A DNA stretch of 64,000 nt, from contig JAIXSM010000015.1 of NCBI GenBank assembly GCA_027484655.1, forward strand, positions 1 through 64,000, written 5' to 3'. A program made the translations under genes and the position numbers. Position 1 is the first letter of the stretch; each line of letters starts with the position of its first letter. The notes beneath the pieces are model-generated. The model had not been told where the DNA came from. It saw nothing but the letters and a program-made list of their open reading frames with translations, and searched no databases. This DNA comes from Hyphomicrobiales bacterium. GTDB lineage: Bacteria > Pseudomonadota > Alphaproteobacteria > Rhizobiales > Beijerinckiaceae. This document shows, one piece after another, positions 1 through 9,708 of the stretch.

Positions 1-445
1 AACAGCGAAACTCGCCGCCCTGATCGATCAATGACCAATCAGGTTGAAAACGCCCCGAGAAGCTCGAGAAGTCCGAAGCAACCGCGCCGCATCGCAGCAG
101 CGTCGCCGTCGGTGAGCGGTATATAGGTCCAACTCACCCAAACCGTCAACTCGATTTCAAAAAAAATACACAAACCAGCCCCACCGCCCCCGGCGCCGGG
201 CCAGCGCAGCCACAATCGGGCCATGATCTGCAGCAAGATGCCTCGAGCCTCGCCTTATCCTGCGAGCGCGTTGACGCCGGCGTCGGCTGCGTCCAGTGTC
301 TCGTTTGACGGTTGAATCGGTCGGCGGCGTCGCGGCGCGGGCGCCATCTGAACAGGACGGTGGAGTGGGAACCTCTAGGCCCATCAGTGGAGTCTACAGC
401 CTTGACGGCGCGCGGCGGAAGGGCCGGGCCGCCGCCCTGCGCTCC

Positions 446-2392
446 ATGGGCGTGGATCCGCCGCTCGAAACTGACGGCGTCGCCCATACGGATCTGGAAC
501 GCCGCAGGGTGTCGGTCCGCTGGCTCGCCGGCACCATTCTCACTGGCTTCGCTGGCGCGGCGCTGATCGGCGGCGCGGTCTATGCGGCTTTGGATCCCTC
601 TCTGTTCAATGCCGAGCAACCGCAGGTCACGACGCTCGAGCGCCCGGCCCCCCGACCCGAGGGCGCTGCGGCGCGCAAGGGCGACCGCCTTTTCAGGCCT
701 GTCGATATCATCGCCGCCCGCCAGACCTTCCGCACCCCCACCACCATGCGCGCCGGCGACCGCGAGATCGTCCGGCAGAAAACGTTCACCCGCGTGGCGA
801 CGAACCTCGCCATCACGCCCACCGGCTTCGCGTCGGACGTTCCCGCGTTCAACCCGCTGAAGCTCCTCGCCGGGGGTCCCGCCCAAGCCGAGTTGGGACT
901 GGACCCGGAGCCGCCGCGGGAAGACGCCGACGTCAGTTTCGTCATGCACGCGCTGGCCCCCATCAGCGTTTTTCCTGAAGGGCTGGCGCTGAGCGACGAC
1001 GAGGTCGCCGCCCAGCTCAACGAGTTCGTGCGGATGAATGGCCGCGACGCGGCCCGGCCCACCCTGCCGATCCCGCAGCAACTGCTGCTTACCCGCACCA
1101 GCCGCCACGCCATTGACCCCGTGGGGCTCACCTACGCGACCACAGGCGACACGCGTTTCTCCACCATGTTCTCGTCCATCGAGGTGCGCATGGTTCCGGA
1201 GAATGTGACGATCATTCCGAAGGCGGACGCCCAGGCGAGGGACTCCGAGGACAGGGTCGTTGTGGTGCGCCGGAGCGAGGGTCTTGAGGACATCCTCAAC
1301 GAGGCCCGCGTGCCCCGGGAGCAGATTCGCGCCATCATCGCCGCGCTGCCGACACGGCGCGGGCAGCCGCTGGTGAGCGAGGGGCAGCGGGTTCGCATCC
1401 TCTTCGCGCAAGGCGAGTCCGCAAGCCCCGGCCCCCTTGTCCTGCGGCTGTCGATCTACACCGACGATCGGGAGGAGGCGACCGTCGCCTTCGCCGACAA
1501 CGGAACCTACGTGCAGATCGCCCGCGCGGAGCCCGCGCCCTCCCAGCGCCCGCGCCCCGCAGACGACGATGAGGACGAGGACGAGGGCTTCACGCGCCTC
1601 TACAACGCGTTCTACGAGACCGCGCTGAAACAGGAGATACCGCGGCCCGTCATCGACGAGCTGGTGCGGATCTTCGCCAACGACATCGACTTCCAGAGAT
1701 CCGTCACGGGCGGCGACGCCTTCGAGGCGTTCTATGAGGAAAGCGAGGACGGCGATGGTCGGTATGATCTCCTGTACGCCTCGGTGACGGCCCGTGGCGA
1801 AACGTTCAGGTACTACCGGTTCCACTCTCCCGACGACGGAGTGCTGGACTACTATGACCAACAGGGCCGATCGACGCGAAAGTTCCTGATCCGCAAGCCT
1901 ATCGGCATCGGCGAGCAACGGTCCGGCTTCGGAATGCGCCGCCACCCGATCATGGGTTACATGCGCATGCACACCGGCGTGGACTGGGCCGCGCCGCACG
2001 GCACGCCCATCGTCGCCGCCGGCAACGGCACCGTCGTCAAGGCTGCGCGCGAGTCAGGGTACGGCAACCGCGTCGAGATCCAGCATGCGAACGGCTACGT
2101 GACCACCTACAATCACATGTCCGGGTTCGCCCGCGGCATTCAGGAAGGCGTGCGGGTGCGTCAGGGCCAGGTGATCGGCTTCCTCGGCTCAACCGGCCTT
2201 TCCACCGGGCCACACCTGCACTATGAGGTGATCGTCAACGGCAACTTCGTGGACCCGCTGCGAATCCGTCTCGCCCGCACGCGCGAATTGAACGGTAGCC
2301 AGCTCGCCGATTTCCGGCGCGAGCGCGGGCGCATCGAAGAGCTCATGAACCGCGCGCCCCAGGCTCAACGCTTCGCCGCCCGCACGAACTGA
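446..2392 (+). CDS. M23 family metallopeptidase (murein endopeptidase-like), N-terminal TM anchor; ORF is open from 296
   Basis: C-terminal 'SGFGMRRHPIMGYMRMHTGVDWAAPHGTPIVAAGNGTV...GPHLHYEV' is a typical LytM/M23 motif; TM segment near the N terminus. Start 446 vs 296 is uncertain. Confidence 0.9.
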   Translation: MGVDPPLETDGVAHTDLERRRVSVRWLAGTILTGFAGAALIGGAVYAALDPSLFNAEQPQVTTLERPAPRPEGAAARKGDRLFRPVDIIAARQTFRTPTTMRAGDREIVRQKTFTRVATNLAITPTGFASDVPAFNPLKLLAGGPAQAELGLDPEPPREDADVSFVMHALAPISVFPEGLALSDDEVAAQLNEFVRMNGRDAARPTLPIPQQLLLTRTSRHAIDPVGLTYATTGDTRFSTMFSSIEVRMVPENVTIIPKADAQARDSEDRVVVVRRSEGLEDILNEARVPREQIRAIIAALPTRRGQPLVSEGQRVRILFAQGESASPGPLVLRLSIYTDDREEATVAFADNGTYVQIARAEPAPSQRPRPADDDEDEDEGFTRLYNAFYETALKQEIPRPVIDELVRIFANDIDFQRSVTGGDAFEAFYEESEDGDGRYDLLYASVTARGETFRYYRFHSPDDGVLDYYDQQGRSTRKFLIRKPIGIGEQRSGFGMRRHPIMGYMRMHTGVDWAAPHGTPIVAAGNGTVVKAARESGYGNRVEIQHANGYVTTYNHMSGFARGIQEGVRVRQGQVIGFLGSTGLSTGPHLHYEVIVNGNFVDPLRIRLARTRELNGSQLADFRRERGRIEELMNRAPQAQRFAARTN

Positions 2393-2446
2393 GGTCGGAT
2401 CGCCGGTCAGCCTGTTTCAATCAGTCTGACCGCTCCAGATTTCCTT

Positions 2447-2560
2447 TCATCGCGCAATCTGATCGATCCTCGCTCCGCTCCGGTCGAATTGCGCTTCAGC
2501 GATTTTTCTCATCGCGCAATCTGATCGATCCTCGCTCCGCTCCGGTCGAATTGCGCTTCA
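2447..2560. repeat. Two direct copies (2447-2498, 2509-2560) of a 52-bp unit with internal dyad (GCGCAAT...ATTGCGC)
   Basis: Identical text tcatcgcgcaatctgatcgatcctcgctccgctccggtcgaattgcgcttca read twice, 62-bp period. Confidence 0.95.
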
Positions 2561-3493
2561 AGCAAACCCCAGCCGCTCACGCACCTGCTGGGCGCTGACC
2601 CCTTCCGCGCGCAGCGTCCGCAAGGGCGTGGATGCCGAGCTTTTCGCAAGCTTGCGCCCGTCGTCGTCCTTGATGAGCCTGTGATGGCGATACCGCGGGG
2701 CCGGCAGATCCAGCAACGTCTGCAGGAGGCGGTGCAGACTGGTCGCATTGAACAGGTCCATTCCGCGCGCCACGTCGGTGACGCCCTGGAGCGCATCATC
2801 AATCACCACCGCCAGATGGTAGCTCGTGGGCACGTCCTTGCGGCCAACCACCACGTCGCCCCACAGGGATGGCTCCGCGTTCACATCCCGCGGCTCAGCG
2901 CCTTCGAAGAACTCGCACCAGCCGATCAGATCCTGCGCCTGAGCGATTGCCGCCTGCATGTCGAGACGCAGCGCGGCGTGCTGGCCCGATGCGAGCCGGC
3001 GCTGCTTGTCCTGATCGGAAAGATGCTTGCACACCCCCGGGTAGAACGGCGCTCCATCCGGATCGCGCGGCCAGTCGGATCTTCCCCCGACTGCCGCCGC
3101 AACATCCGCGCGGGAGCAAAAGCAGGGGTAGACCAGATCGCGCGCCGCCAGCCGCTCCAGCGCGAGCGCATAGTCCGACAAGTGCTCGGATTGCCTGCGC
3201 ACGGGCTCTTCCCACTCGAGGCCGAGCCAGGCAAGATCCTCGTAGATAGCGGCGATGTACTCCGGCCTGCTGCGCACAGGGTCGATGTCCTCTATGCGCA
3301 ACAGCAGACGCCCGCCCATCTCCCGCGCCAGTTTCGCATTGAACAGCGCCGAGTAGGCGTGACCGACGTGCAAATAGCCGTTCGGCGAGGGTGCGAAGCG
3401 GAACACGGGTTGCGATGTGACAGGATCCGTCATCTGCGCCATCTTGTTCGTTCGGTGCCTGCGCGGACGCGCAGCGCACATGAAGAATAACAC
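2558..3493 (-). CDS. gluQRS: tRNA glutamyl-Q(34) synthetase GluQRS
   Basis: 'FRFAPSPNGYLHVGHAYSALFNAKLAREMGGRLLLRIEDIDPVRSRPEY', Cys-rich 'YPCFCSR' segment, short GluRS-like length; start probably internal Met near 3439. Confidence 0.92.
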   Translation of the reverse strand: MLFFMCAARPRRHRTNKMAQMTDPVTSQPVFRFAPSPNGYLHVGHAYSALFNAKLAREMGGRLLLRIEDIDPVRSRPEYIAAIYEDLAWLGLEWEEPVRRQSEHLSDYALALERLAARDLVYPCFCSRADVAAAVGGRSDWPRDPDGAPFYPGVCKHLSDQDKQRRLASGQHAALRLDMQAAIAQAQDLIGWCEFFEGAEPRDVNAEPSLWGDVVVGRKDVPTSYHLAVVIDDALQGVTDVARGMDLFNATSLHRLLQTLLDLPAPRYRHHRLIKDDDGRKLAKSSASTPLRTLRAEGVSAQQVRERLGFA

Positions 3494-3651
3494 ATTTGTC
3501 TCGACCCGCCCGACGACGCGCCGCCATTGAAAACGGGCGGGCCCCCCGGTGGATCCTCACGGCCGGCTGGGCGGTCAGGCCCCACGCATGAAGCAGCGCG
3601 GCCTTGACGCGCAGGCGCGCGGCGTTCATGGCCACGGATGCAACGCGGGAG

Positions 3652-4356
3652 ATGAGAATGACGACGCGCATTGATGGCCCCCGACTGGCGCCCCGTTCGG
3701 GCTCAGCCAAGCAGCTTGTGGTCATTCTTCACGGCTACGGCGCCGATGGAAACGATCTCATCGCGCTGGGCGAACAGTGGGCGCAGATCCTGCCCGATGC
3801 GGCGTTCGTCGCGCCCAACGCCCATGAGCCTTGCGAGCATATGCCCAGCGGTCGCCAGTGGTTCCGGCTCACTGACCGCAATCCCCATGAGCGCTGGAAC
3901 GGCGCCTGCGCCGCCGCGCCGATCATCAACGATTTCATTGACGAGGAGCTGAGGCGACTGGAGGCGCCGGATTCCCGGGTCGCGCTGGTTGGCTTCAGCC
4001 AGGGCGCCATGATGGCCCTGCACGTGGGGCTGCGCCGGCCGCGGGCGCCCGCTGGCGTGCTTGCCTATTCCGGCGTTCTGGTGGGCCCGGAGAAGCTCAA
4101 GGCTGACCTGGCGGCGCGCCCGCAGGGAGCGTCTTCGCCGCCGGTCTTTCTCATTCATGGCTCCGCGGACGAGGTGGTGCCAGCGGAAGCGCTGTTCATG
4201 TCGGCGGACGCGCTGTCCGAAGCCGGGCTTTCCTGCCAGTGGCGCCTCGCCCACGGACTGGGCCACAGCATCGACGGCACCGGGCTGGCCAAGGGCGCGA
4301 TGTTCCTCGCCTCATGCTTTGGCATGCCGTTCCCTGAAAAGCTCATCCGTCGCTGA
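3652..4356 (+). CDS. alpha/beta hydrolase, phospholipase/carboxylesterase family
   Basis: 'VVILHGYGADGNDLIALGEQWA', 'GFSQGAMMAL', 'HGSADEVVP', 'GLGHSID' motifs. Confidence 0.88.
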   Translation: MRMTTRIDGPRLAPRSGSAKQLVVILHGYGADGNDLIALGEQWAQILPDAAFVAPNAHEPCEHMPSGRQWFRLTDRNPHERWNGACAAAPIINDFIDEELRRLEAPDSRVALVGFSQGAMMALHVGLRRPRAPAGVLAYSGVLVGPEKLKADLAARPQGASSPPVFLIHGSADEVVPAEALFMSADALSEAGLSCQWRLAHGLGHSIDGTGLAKGAMFLASCFGMPFPEKLIRR

Positions 4357-5125
4357 CGTCTCCAAGACGTCTCCAAGACTTCTCCAAGACGTCTCCGAGC
4401 CGCGCGCCTGCCGCCAGCGCAGGCTGGAAGGCGACCGACCGGCGCCGACCGGCGCGGCGGCCAAGAGCCGGGTTGTAGAGCTGCTTCGTCGCCTCAACGA
4501 GATGAACGCCCGCGCCGGGAAGCGCCAGCCGCGCGCCGACCTTCTCGAATACGGGCGCGCAGCGCAGCAGGAACGGCCGCTCGAAGGGAGGCGTGTACAG
4601 CGCCTCGCACCAATGCAGCGGCGAGAACATCGTCTCCCGGAGAAGATTGCGCAACTGGCTGCGGGAGTAAGGCTGGCCATGGCCAAAGGGGGTCGAATCC
4701 ACCCTCGCCCAGACCCCTGCCCGGCTCGGCGCGATGACAATCATCCGCCCGCCCGGCGCGAGGATGCGCCACACCTCCGCGAGGAACTCATAGGGTTGAT
4801 CCGCAGCTTCAAGGGCGTGGATCACCAGCACACGGTCGATAACGCTGTCGGGCAGGGGCAGCGCGGTGATGTCAACAAGCGCGCTGGCGGAGGGGCCGGA
4901 GGCCGGCCAATTCACCACGCCCTGCTCCGCCGGCATGAAAGCGATGGCGCGCTCACAGTTTGCGCGCACGGCGTCGAGGTAGGGCGTCGCATAGCCGACG
5001 CCAAGAACACGCTGGCGCGCGCAATCGCCCCACCGCGCGCTGACAGCCGCCGACAGCAGGCGATGGGCCGTTTGCCCGAGCGGCGAGGCGTAAAAGGAAC
5101 GCAGATCGAGAACATCGACGGCCAT
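4343..5125 (-). CDS. class I SAM-dependent methyltransferase
   Basis: 'VLGVGYATPYLDAV', 'LPLPDSVIDRVLVIHALEAADQPYEFLAEVWRILAPGGRMIVIAPSR'. Confidence 0.85.
   Translation of the reverse strand: MAVDVLDLRSFYASPLGQTAHRLLSAAVSARWGDCARQRVLGVGYATPYLDAVRANCERAIAFMPAEQGVVNWPASGPSASALVDITALPLPDSVIDRVLVIHALEAADQPYEFLAEVWRILAPGGRMIVIAPSRAGVWARVDSTPFGHGQPYSRSQLRNLLRETMFSPLHWCEALYTPPFERPFLLRCAPVFEKVGARLALPGAGVHLVEATKQLYNPALGRRAGRRRSVAFQPALAAGARLGDVLEKSWRRLGDVSDG
4355..4398. repeat. Four tandem 11-bp units (gacgtctccaa and variants)
   Basis: gacgtctccaa / gacgtctccaa / gacttctccaa / gacgtctccga read consecutively. Confidence 0.95.
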
Positions 5126-5229
5126 GGGACAAACGTATGCCTCGCGAGCGCCCGCTTCAACGGGCGCGGCCCGAACCTGCGCACGCGCGTTTGACCGCCC
5201 CGGCGCCGTTCTTTAGCCTTCGCGGCGAC

Positions 5230-6012
5230 ATGGAGAAGCAGATGCCCGCAATCGTTCACCAATTCATGTGCCTTGATGACAACTTCGGCGTACTGGTGCA
5301 CGATTCCGTCACCGGGGCCACAGCCTCGATCGACGTTCCCGAGGGCGCGCCAGTGTTGAACGCCCTCAGCGAGATAGGCTGGACGCTCACACACATACTC
5401 GTCACGCACCATCACAAGGATCACATCGGCGGCGTGGACGAGGTGCGCAGGCGCTTCCCCGATGTGGAGATCATCGGCCCCGCCCCGGATCGGGCGCGCG
5501 TGCCAGGCGCCCACCGCTATGCAGGCGAGGGCGACGTGGTGAAGGTCGGCGCACTTTCAGCGCGGGTGATTGAAACGCCGGGCCACACGAGCGGACACGT
5601 CTGCTATCATTTTTATGCGGACGGCCTGCTGTTCGCCGGCGACACGCTGTTCGCCATGGGCTGCGGCCGCGCCTTCGAGGCGCCCGCACAGGTTCTGTAC
5701 AGCTCGGTGATGAAGCTCGCCGCGCTTCCTGACGACACGCGTATCTACTGCGGCCATGAATACACACTGTCGAACGCGCGTTTCGCGATCAAGGTCGATC
5801 CGGATAACCCGCGCCTGCGGGAGCGACTCGTAGAGGTCGAGCGCCTGCGCGCAGCCGGTGAGGCGACGCTGCCAACGACCATGGCGCTCGAAAAAGCGAC
5901 GAACCCGTTCCTGCGCGCCGCCGACCCAGCCCTGCGGAAAGCGATTGGCATGGAGACAGCCGCAGATGCGGATGTGTTCGCGGAACTGCGCGAACGCAAG
6001 AACAAGAGCTGA
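5230..6012 (+). CDS. gloB: hydroxyacylglutathione hydrolase (glyoxalase II)
   Basis: 'THHHKDHIGG', 'TPGHTSGHVCYHF', 'LFAGDTLFAMGCGRAFE', 'YCGHEYTLSNARFA'. Confidence 0.93.
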   Translation: MEKQMPAIVHQFMCLDDNFGVLVHDSVTGATASIDVPEGAPVLNALSEIGWTLTHILVTHHHKDHIGGVDEVRRRFPDVEIIGPAPDRARVPGAHRYAGEGDVVKVGALSARVIETPGHTSGHVCYHFYADGLLFAGDTLFAMGCGRAFEAPAQVLYSSVMKLAALPDDTRIYCGHEYTLSNARFAIKVDPDNPRLRERLVEVERLRAAGEATLPTTMALEKATNPFLRAADPALRKAIGMETAADADVFAELRERKNKS

Positions 6013-6040
6013 GACGCAACACCGAAGGGCGTGCATAGCG

Positions 6041-6505
6041 ATGAACTTTTCAGCTTCCAGTTTGAGCGCGGCCGAGGTGGTGCGGATGCTCGATCTCGCG
6101 CCCCACCCGGAGGGCGGCTTCTACCGCGAGACGTTCCGCGATCCGCGCACGGATGCGAACGGACGGTCGGTCTCAACGCTGATCTATTTTCTGCTGGGGG
6201 TTGGCGACGTGTCCGCTTGGCATCGCGTCGATGCCGCAGAGGTCTGGCACTACTACGCCGGCGCGCCGCTGGTCATCACCATTTCGCCAAACGGGAACGA
6301 TGCCGCCGCCGCCCACCTGGGGCCGGACCTGCGCACGGGCCAGCGCCCGCAGATCGTCGTTCCCGCCGGTCACTGGCAGACGGCGACGAGCCTGGGCGAA
6401 TGGACGCTCGTGGGCTGCACCGTGGCGCCCGCGTTCGACTTCGCGGGCTTTGAGCTGGCGGCGCCGGACTGGCGCCCGACGCCTCGCCCATCGGGCCGTT
6501 CATGA
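6041..6505 (+). CDS. cupin domain-containing protein (DUF985-type)
   Basis: 'LAPHPEGGFYRETFRDPR...STLIYFLLGVGDVSAWHRVDAAEVWHYYAGAPL...VPAGHWQTA'. Confidence 0.85.
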   Translation: MNFSASSLSAAEVVRMLDLAPHPEGGFYRETFRDPRTDANGRSVSTLIYFLLGVGDVSAWHRVDAAEVWHYYAGAPLVITISPNGNDAAAAHLGPDLRTGQRPQIVVPAGHWQTATSLGEWTLVGCTVAPAFDFAGFELAAPDWRPTPRPSGRS

Positions 6506-7108
6506 GCCCTTGGCGAGGCCTTCGAGCTTGCGCTGCATGTCCGCGATCTGACGCTTGAGATCGTCAAGCTCGGCGCCCTTGCGAGGCGCGGTCGCCGCCT
6601 CCGGCGCGGGCTTGGCGGCCTCCTGCGACGCAGCGGCGGCTGGGATGAACGGAGTGAACATGCCGACCGCCTGCGTATACAGTTCAATGTTGCGGCGCGT
6701 CTGCTCCTCGATCGCGTCGAACATCTCCTGACCCGGAAGCGCGCCGCCGAACGTGGTCTTCATCTGCTCCCGCATTTTCTGCTGTTCGTCCGTGAACCGG
6801 CTGAGCGACATCTCGAGGAAGCCGGGCACGAGCATCTGCATGCTGTCCCCGTAAAAGCGGATCAGTTGTCGCAGAAAGGAGACCGGCAGCAGGCTCTGGC
6901 CGTCCTTGGCCTCCTGTTCGAAGATGATCTGCGTGAGAACGGAACGCGTGATGTCCTCGCCGGTCTTGGCGTCCACCACAACGAAATCCTCGCCGCCCTG
7001 CACCATGCGGCCCAGATCCTCAAGGGTGACATAGGCGCTCGAACCAGTGTTGTAGAGCCGACGGTTCGCGTACTTCTTTATGATTGTAGGCTGCTTTTCG
7101 TTGGTCAT
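6500..7108 (-). CDS. phaR: polyhydroxyalkanoate synthesis repressor PhaR
   Basis: 'IIKKYANRRLYNTGSSAYVTLEDLGRMVQGGEDFVVVDAKTGEDITRSVLTQIIFEQE'; divergent from phaA-phaB. Confidence 0.95.
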   Translation of the reverse strand: MTNEKQPTIIKKYANRRLYNTGSSAYVTLEDLGRMVQGGEDFVVVDAKTGEDITRSVLTQIIFEQEAKDGQSLLPVSFLRQLIRFYGDSMQMLVPGFLEMSLSRFTDEQQKMREQMKTTFGGALPGQEMFDAIEEQTRRNIELYTQAVGMFTPFIPAAAASQEAAKPAPEAATAPRKGAELDDLKRQIADMQRKLEGLAKGS

Positions 7109-7365
7109 GACGCCCCTGCCCGACCGGAGCGCGCCGACCGCCCCTCCTTTTGGACGATATGCCTTTTTTCACTTGCTTGGAACAATTTTGTGCAATGCGA
7201 CGAAAGACGTGTCCGGGGCGCCCATGGTTGCAACCAATTGCTCATCCAGCGCGCTGGTTTCGTCGCTTGACCGGCGCGCGGTGAAAGTGGTCCAACACTA
7301 GGGAGATCGCCACAGGGCGAACGCCAGCGGGCCAGGGCGCCTGCCGGGAACGCGGGAGACAAGAC

Positions 7366-8541
<1,176 letters not shown>

Positions 8542-8602
8542 CGAAAGGTCGCCTCCGGCGGCGCGCGGCGTCGCCGGCTCCGGACACACAAGGGAGGGGA
8601 CA

Positions 8603-9328
8603 ATGGGCAAGATTGCAGTGGTCACCGGCGGCACGCGCGGCATAGGCGCGGCCATTTCGAAGGCGCTGAAGGCCGCCGGCTATTCGGTCGCGGCGAACTA
8701 CGCTGGCAACGATGAGGCCGCCGAGCGTTTCCGCAGCGAGACCGGGATCCCGGTCTACAAGTGGGATGTGTCGAGCTACGAGGCCTGCGCCGCGGGCCTC
8801 GCGCAGGTGGAGGCCGACCTCGGCCCGGTCGATGTGCTCGTGAACAACGCCGGCATCACCCGGGACGGCTTCTTCCACAAGATGAGCCCCGACCAGTGGA
8901 GCGCCGTCATCGGCACGAACCTGAACTCCCTGTTCAACATGTGCCGCCCCGTGATCGAGGGTATGCGCAACCGCAACTTCGGCCGCATCATCTGCATCTC
9001 GTCGGTGAACGGCCAGAAGGGGCAGGCGGGCCAGGCCAACTACTCGGCGGCCAAGGCCGGTGAGCTTGGGTTCGTCAAGGCGCTCGCCCAGGAGAACGCC
9101 AGCAAGGGCATTACGGTCAACGCCATCGCGCCCGGCTACGTAGGGACCGAGATGGTCCGAGCCATCGATCCGGCGGTGCTTGAAAAGCGGATCCTGCCGC
9201 AGATCCCGGTTGGCCGCCTCGGCGAGCCTGAAGAGATTGCCCGCTGCGTGCTCTTCCTGGCGGCGGATGACGCGGGATTTATCACGGGCTCGACGATTTC
9301 CGCCAATGGCGGCCAGTACATGCTTTGA
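8603..9328 (+). CDS. phaB: acetoacetyl-CoA reductase
   Basis: SDR 'VTGGTRGIGAAI', 'NNAGITRDGFFHKM', 'YSAAKAGELGFVKALAQE'; adjacent to phaA. Confidence 0.95.
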   Translation: MGKIAVVTGGTRGIGAAISKALKAAGYSVAANYAGNDEAAERFRSETGIPVYKWDVSSYEACAAGLAQVEADLGPVDVLVNNAGITRDGFFHKMSPDQWSAVIGTNLNSLFNMCRPVIEGMRNRNFGRIICISSVNGQKGQAGQANYSAAKAGELGFVKALAQENASKGITVNAIAPGYVGTEMVRAIDPAVLEKRILPQIPVGRLGEPEEIARCVLFLAADDAGFITGSTISANGGQYML

Positions 9329-9433
9329 GGGGCGATGCCCGCAAACTGGGCTTTAATCGGAACCTGAGCGGGTCCGGCCGGGGAAAAATTTAACCGTTGC
9401 GCGGGGCGTTCCACGCCCTGCGGACGGAATTCT

Positions 9434-9462
9434 TTGATTCGCGTGGAAGTTCGTGATATAGA
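9434..9462 (+). promoter_or_regulatory. Candidate sigma70-type promoter TTGATT-N17-TATAGA
   Basis: -35 TTGATT at 9434-9439, 17-nt spacer, -10 TATAGA at 9457-9462. Confidence 0.5.
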
Positions 9463-9468
9463 CTTTCT

Positions 9469-9544
9469 TAACAGTCGCAAGCGTGGCCTGTCCATTCTTA
9501 CATCAACCTTGCGGTCGCTCCGGCTTGGCCGGAGCTGTTTTTTT
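9469..9544 (+). ncRNA. Candidate ~76-nt small RNA ending in an intrinsic terminator
   Basis: Promoter-like element directly upstream, no ATG in the interval, strong terminator hairpin plus T-run at the 3' end. Confidence 0.4.
9517..9544 (+). terminator. Rho-independent terminator
   Basis: GCTCCGGC-ttg-GCCGGAGC followed by tgttttttt. Confidence 0.85.
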
Positions 9545-9708
9545 GCGCCGTGAGCTGATCGAGGAGTGCTCGTCGTCGAGGTTTAGCATTACCCCGCCGG
9601 GTACAGCGTTCGCATAGCCGACTGAGGCCGGGCCATTCGCCCGAGCGACCAGGGCTTTCGCCCTGACTTCGTCCCGTCTCCACAGCGGGATAGACAGGAG
9701 TGCCGAGT

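Noticed and set aside
146-1999. 617-aa minus-strand ORF antisense to the M23 peptidase gene
   Set aside because: High-GC shadow ORF; Arg/His/Gly/Val-rich translation without motifs, while the + strand has a clear M23 domain.
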